A stretch of DNA of 64,000 bases from Hyperoodon ampullatus (taxonomy: Eukaryota; Chordata; Mammalia; Artiodactyla; Ziphiidae): contig OX457071.1 in the NCBI GenBank assembly GCA_949752795.1, positions 78,705,983 through 78,769,982 of the forward strand. Direction: 5' to 3'. A model generated the notes under the pieces. That model had not been told where the DNA came from, made no database searches, and saw only the letters and a program-made list of their open reading frames with translations. Of the stretch, positions 36,301 to 47,757 are shown in pieces; within the stretch, counting starts at the first letter, position 1, and every line of letters begins with the position of its first letter. Position numbers and translations under genes: made by a program.

Positions 36301-37188
36301 GCAAGGCTGAGGGCACAGGTGAGGGTGCGGACACGTGCTAGGGTCGGGGCACGTGCGGACGCGCGGGTCAGGGTCCGCGTACGGATTAGGATGAGGGTAC
36401 GGCGGAGGCTAAGGTGTGGGGCTGCCGGTGGGTTTCCGTTCCGGGCTAGGGTTAGGGTTAGGGAACGGCAAGGCTGAGGGCACAGGTGAGGGTGCGGACA
36501 CGTGCTAGGGTCGGGGCACGTGCGGACGCGCGGGTCAGTGTCCGCGTACGGATTAGGATGAGGGTTCGGCGGAGGCTAAGGTGTGGGGCTGCCGGTGGGT
36601 TTCCCTTCCGGGCTAGGGTTAGGGTTAGGGAACGGCAAGGCTGAGGGCACAGGTGACGGTGCGGACACGTGCTAGGGTCGGGGCACGTGAGGACGCGCGG
36701 GTCAGTGTCCGCGTACGGATTAGGATGAGGGTACGGCGGAGGCTAAGGTGTGGGGCTGCCGGTGGGTTTCCGTTCCGGGCTAGGGTTAGGGTTAGGGAAC
36801 GGCATGTTGAGGGCACAGGTGAGGGTGCGGACACGTGCTAGGGTCGGGGCACGTGCGGACTCGCGGGTCAGTGTCCGCGTACGGATTAGGATGAGGGTAC
36901 GGCGGAGGCTAAGGTGTGGGGCTGCCGGTGGGTTTCCGTTCCGGGCTAGGGTTAGGGTTAGGGAACGGCAAGGCTGAGGGCACAGGTGAGGGTGCGGACA
37001 CGTGCTAGGGTCGGGGCACGTGCGGACGCGCGGGTCAGTGTCCGCGTACGGATTAGGATGAGGGTACGGCGGAGGCTAAGGTGTGGGGCTGCCGGTGGGT
37101 TTCCCTTCCGGGCTAGGGTTAGGGTTAGGGAACGGCAAGGCTGAGGGCACAGGTGAGGGTGCGGACACGTGCTAGGGTCGGGGCACGT
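33398..37188 (+). repeat. Rearranged copy of the 23.1-27.0 kb segment
   Basis: The first monomers match 23.05-23.5 kb at offset 10353 (GGCTCCCGG, AAGGCTCAGGG, GGGTTGGGGC, GACACGTTC). After about 33.89 kb the offset becomes 10186, so one monomer, the TTCCATTCC/GGGTTTGGG unit, has been lost by an in-register deletion. The match then continues through GACTCGCGTG, GAGTCTAAGG, TTAGCGAAC, GGGCCTGCC, CACCTGAGG, GCCTGTGTG and GGCATGTTGA (36801). It ends near 37.19 kb, where GTGCGGACGCGCGTG replaces the expected GTGAGG. The opening monomer, with GTACGACGG and GGTGGCGTTCC, recurs at 46756. Confidence 0.85.
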
Positions 37189-39249
37189 GCGGACGCGCGT
37201 GTCAGTGTCCGCGTACGGATTAGGATGAGGGTACGGCGGAGGCTAAGGTGTGGGGCTGCCGGTGGGTTTCCGTTTTGGGCTAGGGTTAGGGTTAGGGAAC
37301 GGCAAGGCTGAGGGCACAGGTGAGGGTGCGGACACGTGCTAGGGTCGGGGCACGTGCGGACGCGCGGGTCAGTGTCCGCGTACGGATTAGGATGAGGGTA
37401 CGGCGGAGGCTAAGGTGTGGGGCTGCCGGTGGGTTTCCCTTCCGGGCTAGGGTTAGGGTTAGGGAACGGCAAGGCTGAGGGCACAGGTGAGGGTGCGGAC
37501 ACGTGCTAGGGTCGGGGCACGTGCGGACGCGCGTGTCAGTGTCCGCGTACGGATTAGGATGAGGGTACGGCGGAGGCTAAGGTGTGGGGCTGCCGGTGGG
37601 TTTCCGTTTTGGGCTAGGGTTAGGGTTAGGGAACGGCAAGGCTGAGGGCACAGGTGAGGGTGCGGACACGTGCTAGGGTCGGGGCACGTGCGGACGCGTG
37701 GGTCAGTGTCCGCGTACGGATTAGGATGAGGGTACGGCGGAGGCTAAGGTGTGGGGCTGCCGGTGGGTTTCCGTTCCGGGCTAGGGTTAGGGTTAGGGAA
37801 CGGCAAGGCTGAGGGCACAGGTGAGGGTGCGGACACGTGCTAGGGTCGGGGCACATGCGGACGTGCGGGTCAGTGTCCGCGTACGGATTAGGATGAGGGT
37901 TCGGCGGAGGCTAAGGTGTGGGGCTGCCGGTGGGTTTCCGTTCCGGGTTAGGGTTAGGGATAGGGAACGGCAAGGCTGAGGGCACAGGTGAGGGTGCGGA
38001 CACGTGCTAGGGTCGGGGCACGTGAGGACGCGCGGGTCAGTGTCCGCGTACGGATTAGGATGAGGGTACGGCGGAGGCTAAGGTGTGGGGCTGCCCGTGG
38101 GTTTCCGTTCCGGGCTAGGGTTAGGGTTAGGGAACGGCAAGGCTGAGGGCACAGGTGAGGATGCGGACACGTGCTAGGGTCGGGGCACGTGCGGACGCGC
38201 GGGTCAGTGTCCGCGTACGGATTAGGATGAGGGTACGGCGGAGGCTAAGGTGTGGGGCTGCCGGTGGGTTTCCTTTCCGGGCTAGGGGTAGGGTTAGGGA
38301 ACGGCAAGGCTGAGGGCACAGGTGAGGGTGCGGACACGTGCTACGGTCGGGGCACGTGCGGACGCGCGGGTCAGTGTCCGCGTACGGATTAGGATGAGGG
38401 TATGGCGGAGGCTAAGGTGTGGGGCTGCCGGTGGGTTTCCCTTCCGGGCTAGGGTTAGGGTTAGGGAACGGCAAGGCTGAGGGCTCAGGTGAGGGTGCGG
38501 ACACGTGCTAGGGTCGGGGCACTTGCGGACGCGCGTGTCAGTGTCCGCGTACGGATTAGGATGAGGGTACGGCGGAGGCTAAGGTGTGGGGCTGCCGGTG
38601 GGTTTCCGTTCCGGGCTAGGGTTAGGGTTAGGGAACGGCAAGGCTGAGGGCACAGGTGAGGGTGCGGACACGTGCTAGGTTCGGGGCACGTGCGGACGCG
38701 CGTGTCAGTGTACGCGTACGGATTAGGATGAGGGTACGGTGGAGGCTAAGGTGTGGGGCTGCCGGTGGGTTTCCGTTCCGGGCTAGGGTTAGGGTTAGGG
38801 AACGGCAAGGCTGAGGGCACAGGTGAGGGTGCGGACACGTGCTAGGGTCGGGGCACGTGCGGACGCGCGGGTCAGTGTCCGCGTACGGATTAGGATGAGG
38901 GTACGGCGGAGGCTAAGGTGTGGGGCTGCCGGTGGGTTTCCCTTCTGGGCTAGGGTTAGGGTTAGGGAACGGCAAGGCTGAGGGCACAGGTGAGGGTGCG
39001 GACACGTGCTAGGGTCGGGGCACGTGCGGACGCGCGGGTCAGTGTCCGCGTACGGATTAGGATGAGGGTACGGCGGAGACTATGGTGTGGGGCTGCCGGT
39101 GGGGTTCCGTTCCGGGCTAGGGTTAGGGTTAGGGAACGGCAAGGCTGAGGGCACAGGTGAGGGTGCGGACACGTGCTAGGGTCGGGGCACGTGCGGACGC
39201 GCCGGTCAGTGTCCGCGTACGGGTTAGGATGAGGGTTCGGCGGAGGCTA
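34901..39249 (+). repeat. 26-monomer block, first copy (pairs with 47758-52106)
   Basis: This block pairs with a later one at constant offset 12857. Private markers are GGTGGTTTTCC (35593), GGTTGCGG (35989), TCAGGGTCC (36368), GGCATGTTGA (36801), GCACATGCGGACGTGCGG (37851), GGGTTAGGGATAGGG (37946), GAGACTATGG (39076) and GCGCCGG with ACGGGTTAGG (39200-39225). Differences from the partner are GGATTAGGATG against GGATTACGATG near 35717/48574 and GTGAGGACG against GTGCGGACG near 38022/50879. It overlaps the end of the preceding rearranged copy, since block borders here are defined by different partners. Confidence 0.88.
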
Positions 39250-41913
39250 AGGTGTGGGGCTGCCGGTGGGTTTCCGTTTTGGGCTAGGGTTAGGGTTAGG
39301 GAACGGCAAGGCTGAGGGCACAGGTGAGGGTGCGGACACGTGCTAGGGTCGGGGCACGTGCGGACGCGCGGGTCAGTGTCCGCGTACGGATTAGGATGAG
39401 GGTACGGCGGAGGCTAAGGTGTGGGGCTGCCGGTGGGTTTCCGTTCCGGGCTAGGGTTAGGGTTAGGGAACGGCAAGGCTGAGGGCACAGGTGAGGGTGC
39501 GGACACGTGCTAGGGTCGGGGCACGTGCGGACACGCGGGTCAGTGTCCGCGTACGGATTAGGATGAGGGTACGGCGGAGGCTAAGGTGTGGGGCTGCCGG
39601 TGGGTTTCCGTTCCGGGCTAGGGTTAGGGTTAGGGAACGGCAAGGCTGAGGGCACAGGTGAGGGTGCGGACACGTGCTAGGGTCGGGGCACGTGCGGACG
39701 CGCGGGTCAGTGTCCGCGTACGGATTAGGATGAGGGTACGGCGGAGGCTAAGGTGTGGGGCTGCCGGTGGGTTTCCCTTCCGGGCTAGGGTTAGGGTTAG
39801 GGAACGGCAAGGCTGAGGGCACAGGTGAGGGTGCGGACACGTGCTAGGGTCGGGGCACGTGCGGACGCGCGTGTCAGTGTCCGCGTACGGATTAGGATGA
39901 GGGTACGGCGGAGGCTAAGGTGTGGGGCTGCCGGTGGGTTTCCGTTTTGGGCTAGGGTTAGGGTTAGGGAACGGCAAGGCTGAAGGCACAGGTGAGGGTG
40001 CGGACACGTGCTAGGGTCGGGGCACGTGCGGATGCGCGGGTCAGTGTCCGCGTACGGATTAGGATGAGGGTACGGCGGAGGCTAAGGTGTGGGGCTGCCG
40101 GTGGGTTTCCCTTCCGGGCTAGGGTTAGGGTTAGGGAACGGCAAGGCTGAGGGCACAGGTGAGGGTGCGGACACGTGCTAGGGTCGGGGCACGTGAGGAC
40201 GCGCGGGTCAGTGTCCGCGTACGGATTAGGATGAGGGTACGGCGGAGGCTAAGGTATGGGGCTGCCGGTGGGTTTCCGTTCCGGGCTAGGGTTAGGGTTA
40301 GGGAACGGCAAGGCTGAGGGCACAGGTGAGGGTCCGGACACGTGCTAGGGTCGGGGCACGTGCGGACGCGCGGGTCAGTGTCCGCGTACGGATTAGGATG
40401 AGGGTTCGGCGGAGGCTAAGGTGTGGGGCTGCCGGTGGGTTTTCGTTCCGGGCTAGGGTTAGGGATAGGGAACGGCAAGGCTGAGGGCACAGGTGAGGGT
40501 GCGGACACGTGCTAGGGTCGGGGCACGTGAGGACGCGCGGGTCAGTGTCCGCGTACGGATTAGGATGAGGGTACGGCGGAGTCTAAGGTGTAGGGCTGCC
40601 GGTGGGTTTCCGTTCCGGGTTAGGGTTAGGGTTAGGGAACGGCAAGGCTGAGGGCACAGGTGAGGGTGCGGACACGTGCTAGGGTCTTGGCACGTGCGGA
40701 CGCGCGGGTCAGTGTCCGCGTACAGATTAGGATGAGGGTACGGCGGAGGCTAAGGTGTGGGTCTGCTGGTGGGTTTCCGTTCCGGGCTAGGGTTAGGGTT
40801 AGGGAACGGCAAGGCTGAGGGCACAGGTGAGGGTGCGGACACGTGCTAGGGTCGGGGCACGTGCGGACGCGCGGGTCAGTGTCCGCGTACGGATTAGGAT
40901 GAGGGTTCGGCGGAGGCTAAGGTGTGGGGCTGCCGGTGGGTTTCCGTTCCGGGCTAGGGTTAGGGATAGGGAACGGCAAGGCTGAGGGCACAGGTGAGGG
41001 TGCGCACACGTGCTAGGGTCGGGGCACGTGAGGACGCGCGGGTCAGTGTCCGCGTACGGATTAGGATGAGGGTACGGCGGAGGCTAAGGTGTGGGGCTGC
41101 CGGTGGGTTTCCGTTCCGGGTTAGGGTTAGGGTTAGGGAACGGCAAGGCTGAGGGCACAGGTGAGGGTGCGGACACGTGCTAGGGTCGGGGCACGTGCGG
41201 ACGCGCGGGTCAGTGTCCGCGTACGGATTAGGATGAGGGTACGGCGGAGGCTAAGGTGTGGGGCTCCCGGTGGGTTTCCCTTCCGGGCTAGGGTTAGGGA
41301 TAGGGAACGGCAAGGCTGAGGGCACAGGTGAGGGTGCGGACACGTGCTAGGGTCGGGGCACGTGCGGACGCGCGGGTCAATGTCCGCGTACGGATTAGGA
41401 TGAGGGTACGGCGGAGTCTAAGGTGTAGGGCTGCCGGTGGGTTTCCCTTCCGGGCTAGGGTTAGGGTTAGGGAACGGCAAGGCTGAGGGCACAGGTGAGG
41501 GTGCGGACACGTGCTAGGGTCGGGGCACGTGCGGACGCGCGGGTCAGTGTCCGTGTACGGATTAGGATGAGGGTACGGCGGAGGCTAAGGTGTGGGGCTG
41601 CCAGTGGGTTTCCGTTCCGGGCTAGGGTTAGGGTTAGGGAACGGCAAGGCTGAGGGCACAGGTGAGGGTGCGGACACGTGCTAGGGTCGGGGCACGTGCG
41701 GACGCGCGGTTCAGTGTCCGCGTACGGATTAGGATGAGGGTACGGCGGAGGCTAAGGTGTGGGGCTGCCGGTGGGTTTCCGTTCCGGGCTAGGGTTAGGG
41801 TTAGGGAACGGCAAGGCTGAGGGCACAGGTGAGGGTGCGGACACGTGCTAGGGTCGGGGCACGTGCGGACGCGCGGGTCAGTGTCCGCGTACGGATTAGG
41901 ATGAGGGTATGGC
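39250..41913 (+). repeat. 16 monomers with many GGGATAGGG and GTTCGG variants
   Basis: Only satellite is present. The first part resembles 8.9-9.9 kb (CTGAAGGC near 39982, GGTATGGGG at 40254, GGTCCGGAC at 40331, GAGTCTAAGGTGTAGGG at 40579). From 40.2 to 40.6 kb it also matches about 61.2-61.6 kb at offset 21038. The monomer with TACAGATTAG (40721) and GGGTCTGCTGG (40759) matches 62260 at offset 21539, meaning a three-monomer difference between the two places. AGGGATAGGGAAC recurs four times here (near 40466, 40967, 41297 and neighbours), replacing the last TTAGGG with ATAGGG. GGGTCTTGGCACG (40683) looks private to this monomer. Confidence 0.85.
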
Positions 41914-43081
41914 GGAGGCTGAGGTGTGGGGCTGCCGGTGGGGTTCCGTTCCGGGCTAGGGTTAGGGTTAGGGAACGGCAAGGCTGAGGGCACAGGTGAG
42001 GGTGCGGACACGTGCTAGGGTCGGGGCACGTGCGGACGCGCGGGTCAGTGTCCGCGTACGGATTAGGATGAGGGTACGGCGGAGGCTAAGGTGTGGGGCT
42101 GCCGGTGGGTTTCCCTTCCGGGCTAGGGTTAGGGTTAGGGAACGGCAAGGCTGAGGTAACAGGTGAGGGTGCGGACACATGCTAGGGTCGGGGCACGTGC
42201 GGACGCGCGTGTCAGTGTCCGCGTACGGATTAGGATGAGGGTACGGCGGAGGCTAAGGTGTGGGGCTGCCGGTGGGTTTCCGTTTTGGGCTAGGATTAGG
42301 GTTAGGGAACGGCAAGGCTGAGGGCACAGGTGAGGGTGCGGACACGTGCTAGGGTCGGGGCACGTGCGGACGCGCGGGTCAGTGTCCGCGTACGGATTAG
42401 GATGAGGGTACGGCGGAGGCTAAGCTGTGGGGCTGCCGGTGGGTTTCCGTTCCGGGCTAGGGTTAGGGTTAGGGAACGGCAAGGCTGAGGGCACAGGTGA
42501 GGGTGCGGACACGTGCTAGGGTCGGGGCACGTGCGGACGCGCGGGTCAGTGTCCGCGTACGGATTAGGATGAGGGTACGGCGGAGGCTAAGGTGTGGGGC
42601 TGCTGGTGGGTTTCCCTCCGGGCTAGCGTTAGGGTTAGGGAACGGCAAGGCTGAGGGTACAGGTGAGGGTGCGGACACGTGCTAGGGTCGGGGCACGTGA
42701 GGACGCGCGGGTCAGTGTCCGCGTACGGATTAGGATGAGGGTACGGCGGAGGCTAAGGTGTGGGGCTGCCGGTGGGTTTCCGTTCCGGGCTAGGGTTAGG
42801 GTTAGGGAACGGCAAGGCTGAGGGCACAGGTGAGGGTGCGGACACGTGCTAGGGTCGGGGCACGTGCAGACGCGCGTGTCAGTGTCCGCGTACGGATTAG
42901 GATGAGGGTTCGGCGGAGGCTAAGGTGTGGGGCTGCCAGTGGGTTTCCGTTCCGGGCTAGGGTTAGGGTTAGGGAACGGCAAGGCTGAGGGCACAGGTGA
43001 GGGTGCGGACACGTGCTAGGGTCGGGGCACGTGCGGACGCGCGGGTCAGTGTCCGCGTACGGATTAGGATGAGGGTACGGC
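41914..43081 (+). repeat. 7-monomer tandem duplication, copy A (1168 bp)
   Basis: Seven monomers are repeated in the next 1169 bp. Shared markers are GGTGGGGTTCC, GAGGTAACAGG (42153), ACACATGCTAGG, TTTTGGGCTAGGATTAG, CTAAGCTGTG (42420), GGGGCTGCTGG with CTAGCGTTAGG (42600-42630), GAGGGTACAGG, and GTGCAGACGCGCGTG (42865). Copy A is one base short because its fifth monomer (42582-42747) reads TTTCCCTCCGGGC instead of TTTCCCTTCCGGGC. The last monomer is less similar between copies (GCCAGTGGG here, GGGATAGGG there). Confidence 0.87.
42582..42747 (+). repeat. 166-bp monomer variant with TTTCCCTCCGGGC
   Basis: One T is missing from TTTCCCTTCC. Found twice, at 42611 and 52295, in the same marker context (GGGGCTGCTGG before it, CTAGCGTTAGG after it, GGGTACAGG further on). 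The 3.8-kb block that carries it is duplicated between these places. With the six CATGTTGA monomers, these two account for all eight bases of phase drift in the window. Confidence 0.9.
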
Positions 43082-44250
43082 GGAGGCTAAGGTGTGGGGC
43101 TGCCGGTGGGGTTCCGTTCCGGGCTAGGGTTAGGGTTAGGGAACGGCAAGGCTGAGGGCACAGGTGAGGGTGCGGACACGTGCTAGGGTCGGGGCACGTG
43201 CGGACGCGCGGGTCAGTGTCCGCGTACGGATTAGGATGAGGGTACGGCGGAGGCTAAGGTGTGGGGCTGCCGGTGGGTTTCCCTTCCGGGCTAGGGTTAG
43301 GGTTAGGGAACGGCAAGGCTGAGGTAACAGGTGAGGGTGCGGACACATGCTAGGGTCGGGGCACGTGCGGACGCGCGTGTCAGTGTCCGCGTACGGATTA
43401 GGATGAGGGTACGGCGGAGGCTAAGGTGTGGGGCTGCCGGTGGGTTTCCGTTTTGGGCTAGGATTAGGGTTAGGGAACGGCAAGGCTGAGGGCACAGGTG
43501 AGGGTGCGGACACGTGCTAGGGTCGGGGCACGTGCGGACGCGCGGGTCAGTGTCCGCGTACGGATTAGGATGAGGGTACGGCGGAGGCTAAGCTGTGGGG
43601 CTGCCGGTGGGTTTCCGTTCCGGGCTAGGGTTAGGGTTAGGGAACGGCAAGGCTGAGGGCACAGGTGAGGGTGCGGACACGTGCTAGGGTCGGGGCACGT
43701 GCGGACGCGCGGGTCAGTGTCCGCGTACGGATTAGGATGAGGGTACGGCGGAGGCTAAGGTGTGGGGCTGCTGGTGGGTTTCCCTTCCGGGCTAGCGTTA
43801 GGGTTAGGGAACGGCAAGGCTGAGGGTACAGGTGAGGGTGCGGACACGTGCTAGGGTCGGGGCACGTGAGGACGCGCGGGTCAGTGTACGCGTACGGATT
43901 AGGATGAGGGTACAGCGGAGGCTAAGGTGTGGGGCTGCCGGTGGGTTTCCGTTCCGGGCTAGGGTTAGGGTTAGGGAACGGCAAGGCTGAGGGCACAGGT
44001 GAGGGTGCGGACACGTGCTAGGGTCGGGGCACGTGCAGACGCGCGTGTCAGTGTCCGCGTACGGATTAGGATGAGGGTTCGGCGGAGGCAAAGGTGTGGG
44101 GCTGCCGGTGGGTTTCCGTTCCGGGCTAGGGTTAGGGATAGGGAACGGCAAGGCTGAGGGCACAGGTGAGGGTGCGGACACGTGCTAGGGTCGGGGCACG
44201 TGCGGACGCGCGGGTCAGTGTCCGCGTACGGATTAGGATGAGGGTACGGC
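43082..44250 (+). repeat. 7-monomer tandem duplication, copy B (1169 bp)
   Basis: This is a direct repeat of 41914-43081 with markers in the same order (GAGGTAACAGG at 43321, CTAAGCTGTG at 43589, GGGGCTGCTGG with CTAGCGTTAGG near 43770-43800, GTGCAGACGCGCGTG at 44034). It retains the full-length TTTCCCTTCC, so the one-base loss in copy A happened after the duplication or was never passed here. Private changes are AGTGTACGCG near 43884, GTACAGCGG (43912), GAGGCAAAGG (44085) and GGGATAGGG (44135). The whole copy recurs at 52766-53934. Confidence 0.87.
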
Positions 44251-46215
44251 GGAGGCTAAGGTGTGGGGCTGCCGGTGGGTTTCCCTTCCGGGCTAGGGTT
44301 AGGGTTAGGGAACGGCAAGGCTGAGGGCACAGGTGAGGGTGCGGACACGTGCTAGGGTCGGGGCACGCGCGGACGCGCGGGTCAGTGTCCGCGTACGGAT
44401 TAGGATGAGGGTACGGCGGAGGCTAAGGTGTGGGGCTCCCGGTGGGTTTCCCTTCCGGGCTAGGGTTAGGGTTAGGGAACGGCAAGGCTCAGGGCACAGG
44501 TGAGGGTGCGGACACGTGCTAGGGTTGGGGCACGTGCGGACGCGCGGGTCAGTGTCCACGTACGGATTAGGATGAGGGTACGACGGAGGCTAAGGTGTGG
44601 GGCTGCCGGTGGGGTTCCGTTCCGGGCTAGGGTTAGGGTTAGGGAACGGCAAGGCTGAGGGCACAGGTGAGGGTGCGGACACGTTCTAGGGTCGGGGCAC
44701 GTGCGGACGCGCGGGTCAGTGTCCGCGTACGGATTAGGATGAGGGTACGGCAGAGGCTAAGGTGTGGGGCTGCCGGGGGGTTTCCGTTCCGGGCTAGGGT
44801 TAGGGTTAGGGAACGGCAAGGCTGAGGGTACAGGTGAGGGTGCGGACACGTGCTACGGTCGGGGCACGTGCGGACGCGCGGGTCAGTGTCCGCGTACGGA
44901 TTAGGATGAGGGTACGGTGGAGGCTAAGGTGTGGGGCTGCCGGTGGGTTTCCCTTCCGGGCTAGGGTTAGGCTTAGGCAACGGCAAGGCTGAGGGCACAG
45001 GTGAGGGTGCGGACACGTGCTAGGGTCGGGGCATGTGCGGACTCGCGTGTCAGTGTCCGCGTACGGATTAGGATGAGGGTACGGCGGAGGCTAAGGTGTG
45101 GGGCTGCCGGTGGGTTTCCGTTTTGGGCTAGGGTTAGGGTTAGGGAACGGCAAGGCTGAGGGCACAGGTGAGGGTGCGGACACGTGCTAGGGTCGGGGCA
45201 CGTGCGGACGCGTGGGTCAGTGTCCGCGTACGGATTAGGATGAGGGTACGGCGGAGGCTAAGGTGTGGGGCTGCCGGTGGGTTTCCCTTCCGGGCTAGGG
45301 TTAGGGTTAGGGAACGGCAAGGCTGAGGGCTCAGGTGAGGGTGCGGACACGTGCTAGGGTCGGGGCACGTGCGGACGCGCGGGTCAGTGTCCGCGTACGG
45401 ATTAGGATGAGGGTACGGCGGAGGCTAAGGTGTGGGGCTCCCGGTGGGTTTCCCTTCCGGGCTAGGGTTAGGGTTAGGGAACGGCAAGGCTGAGGGCACA
45501 GGTGAGGATGCGGACACGTGCTAGGGTCGGGGCACGTGCGGATGCGCGGGTCAGTGTCCGCGTACGGATTAGGATGAGGGTACGGCGGAGTCTAAGGTGT
45601 AGGGCTGCCGGTGGGTTTCCCTTCCGGGCTAGGCTTAGGGTTAGGGAACGGCAAGGCTGAGGGCACAGGTGAGGGTGCGGACACGTGCTAGGGTCGGGGC
45701 ACGTGCGGACGCGCGGGTCAGTGTCCGCGTACGGATTAGGATGAGGGTACGGCGGAGGCTAAGGTGTGGGGCTGCCGGTGGGTTTCCGTTCCGGGCTAGG
45801 GTTAGGGTTAGCGAACGGCAAGGCTGAGGGCACAGGTGAGGGTGCGGACACGTGCTAGGGTCGGGGCACGTGCGGACGCGCGGGTCAGTGTCCGCGTACG
45901 GATTAGGATGAGGGTACGGCGGAGGCTAAGGTGTGGGGCTGCCGGTGGGTTTCCGTTCCGGGCTAGGGTTAGGGTTAGGGAACGGCAAGGCTGAGGGCAC
46001 AGGTGAGGGTGCGGACACGTGCTAGGGTCGGGGCACGTGCGGACGCGCGGGTCAGTGTCCGCGTACGGATTAGGATGAGGGTACGGCGGAGGCTAAGGTG
46101 TGGGGCTGCCGGTGGGTTTCCCTTCCGGGCTAGGGTTAGGCTTAGGGAACGGCAAGGCTGAGGGCACAGGTGAGGGTGCGGACACGTGCTAGGGTCGGGG
46201 CACGTGCGGACGCGC

Positions 46216-47757
46216 GGGTCAGTGTCCGCGTACGGATTAGGATGAGGGTACGGCGGAGGCTAAGGTGTGGGGCTGCCGGTGGGTTTCCGTTCCGGGCTAG
46301 GGTTAGGGTTAGGGAACGGCAAGGCTGAGGGCACAGGTGACGGTGCGGACACGTGCTAGGGTCGGGGCACGTGCGGACGCGCGTGTCAGTGTCCGCGTAC
46401 GGATTAGGATGAGGGTACGGCGGAGGCTAAGGTGTGGGGCTGCCAGTGGGTTTCCCTTCCGGGCTAGGGTTAGGGTTAGGGAACGGCAAGGCTGAGGGCA
46501 CAGGTGAGGGTGCGGACACGTGCTAGGGTCGGGGCACGTGCGGACGCGCGGGTCAGTGTCCGCGTACGGATTAGGATGAGTGTACCGCGGAGGCTAAGGT
46601 GTGGGGCTGCCGGTGGGTTTCCGTTCCGGGTTAGGGTTAGGGTTAGGGAACGGCAAGGCTGAGGGCACAGGTGAGGGTGCGGACACGTGCTAGGGTCGGG
46701 GCACGTGCGGACGCGCGGGTCAGTGTCCGCGTACGGATTAGGATGAGGGTACGACGGAGGCTAAGGTGTGGGGCTGCCGGTGGCGTTCCGTTCCGGGCTA
46801 GGGTTAGGGTTAGGGAACGGCAAGGCTGAGGGCACAGGTGAGGGTGCGGACACGTGCTAGGGTCGGGGCACGTGCGGACGCGCGGGTCAGTGTCCGCGTA
46901 CGGATTAGGATGAGGGTACGGCGGAGGCTAAGGTGTGGGGCTCCCGGTGGGTTTCCCTTCCGGGCTAGGGTTAGGGTTAGGGAACGGCAAGGCTCAGGGC
47001 ACAGGTGAGGGTGCGGACACGTGCTAGGGTTGGGGCACGTGCGGACGCGCGGGTCAGTGTCCACGTACGGATTAGGATGAGGGTACGACGGAGGCTAAGG
47101 TGTGGGGCTGCCGGTGGGGTTCCGTTCCGGGCTAGGGTTAGGGTTAGGGAACGGCAAGGCTGAGGGCACAGGTGAGGGTGCGGACACGTTCTAGGGTCGG
47201 GGCACGTGCGGACGCGCGGGTCAGTGTCCGCGTACGGATTAGGATGAGGGTACGGCGGAGGCTAAGGTGTGGGGCTGCCGGTGGGTTTCCGTTCCGGGCT
47301 AGGGTTAGGGTTAGGGAACGGCAAGGCTGAAGGCACAGGTGAGGGTGCGGACACGTGCTACGGTCGGGGCACGTGCGGACGCGCGGGTCAGTGTCCGCGT
47401 ACGGATTAGGATGAGGGTACGGTGGAGGCTAAGGTGTGGGGCTGCCGGTGGGTTTCCCTTCCGGGCTAGGGTTAGGCTTAGGGAACGGCAAGGCTGAGGG
47501 CACAGGTGAGGGTGCGGACACGTGCTAGGGTCGGGGCACGTGCGGACTCGCGTGTCAGTGTCCGCGTACGGATTAGGATGAGGGTACGGCGGAGGCTAAG
47601 GTGTGGGGCTGCCGGTGGGTTTCCGTTTTGGGCTAGGGTTAGGGTTAGGGAACGGCAAGGCTGAGGGCACAGGTGAGGGTGCGGACACGTGCTAGGGTCG
47701 GGGCACGTGCGGACGCGCGGGTCAGTGTCCGCGTACGGATTAGGATGAGGGTACGGC
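46216..47757 (+). repeat. 9 monomers, second occurrence of the 33.4-kb type start
   Basis: Satellite only. The monomer from 46756 (GTACGACGG, GGTGGCGTTCC) and its followers (GGCTCCCGG, AAGGCTCAGGG, GGGTTGGGGC, GTCCACG, GACACGTTC) match 33398-33.85 kb at offset 13358, and 44.3-44.8 kb at offset 2505 (15 x 167). The next monomer has CTGAAGGC and GCTACGGTC, as at 3.9 kb and 23.6 kb, so this copy keeps a monomer that 33.9 kb has lost. GAGTGTACCGCGG near 46578 echoes GGGTACCGCGG near 661. Confidence 0.85.

Larger units (their letters stand above)
42415..46215 (+). repeat. 3.8-kb block, first copy (pairs with 52099-55899)
   Basis: A constant offset of 9684 links this block to 52099-55899, including the one-base deletion (42611 and 52295) and rare changes such as GTACAGCGG, GAGGCAAAGG, GGCACGCGCGG (44365), GCCGGGGGGTTTCC (44772), GGCTTAGGCAACGG (44969) and GGGGCATGTGCGG (45030). 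Differences are GTCCGCG against GTCTGCG (42718/52402), GCCAGTGGG against GCCGGTGGG (42936/52620) and GGGTACAGG against GGGCACAGG (near 44826/54510). The right border is GCGCGGGTC (46216) against GCGCGTGTC (55900). Confidence 0.9.
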
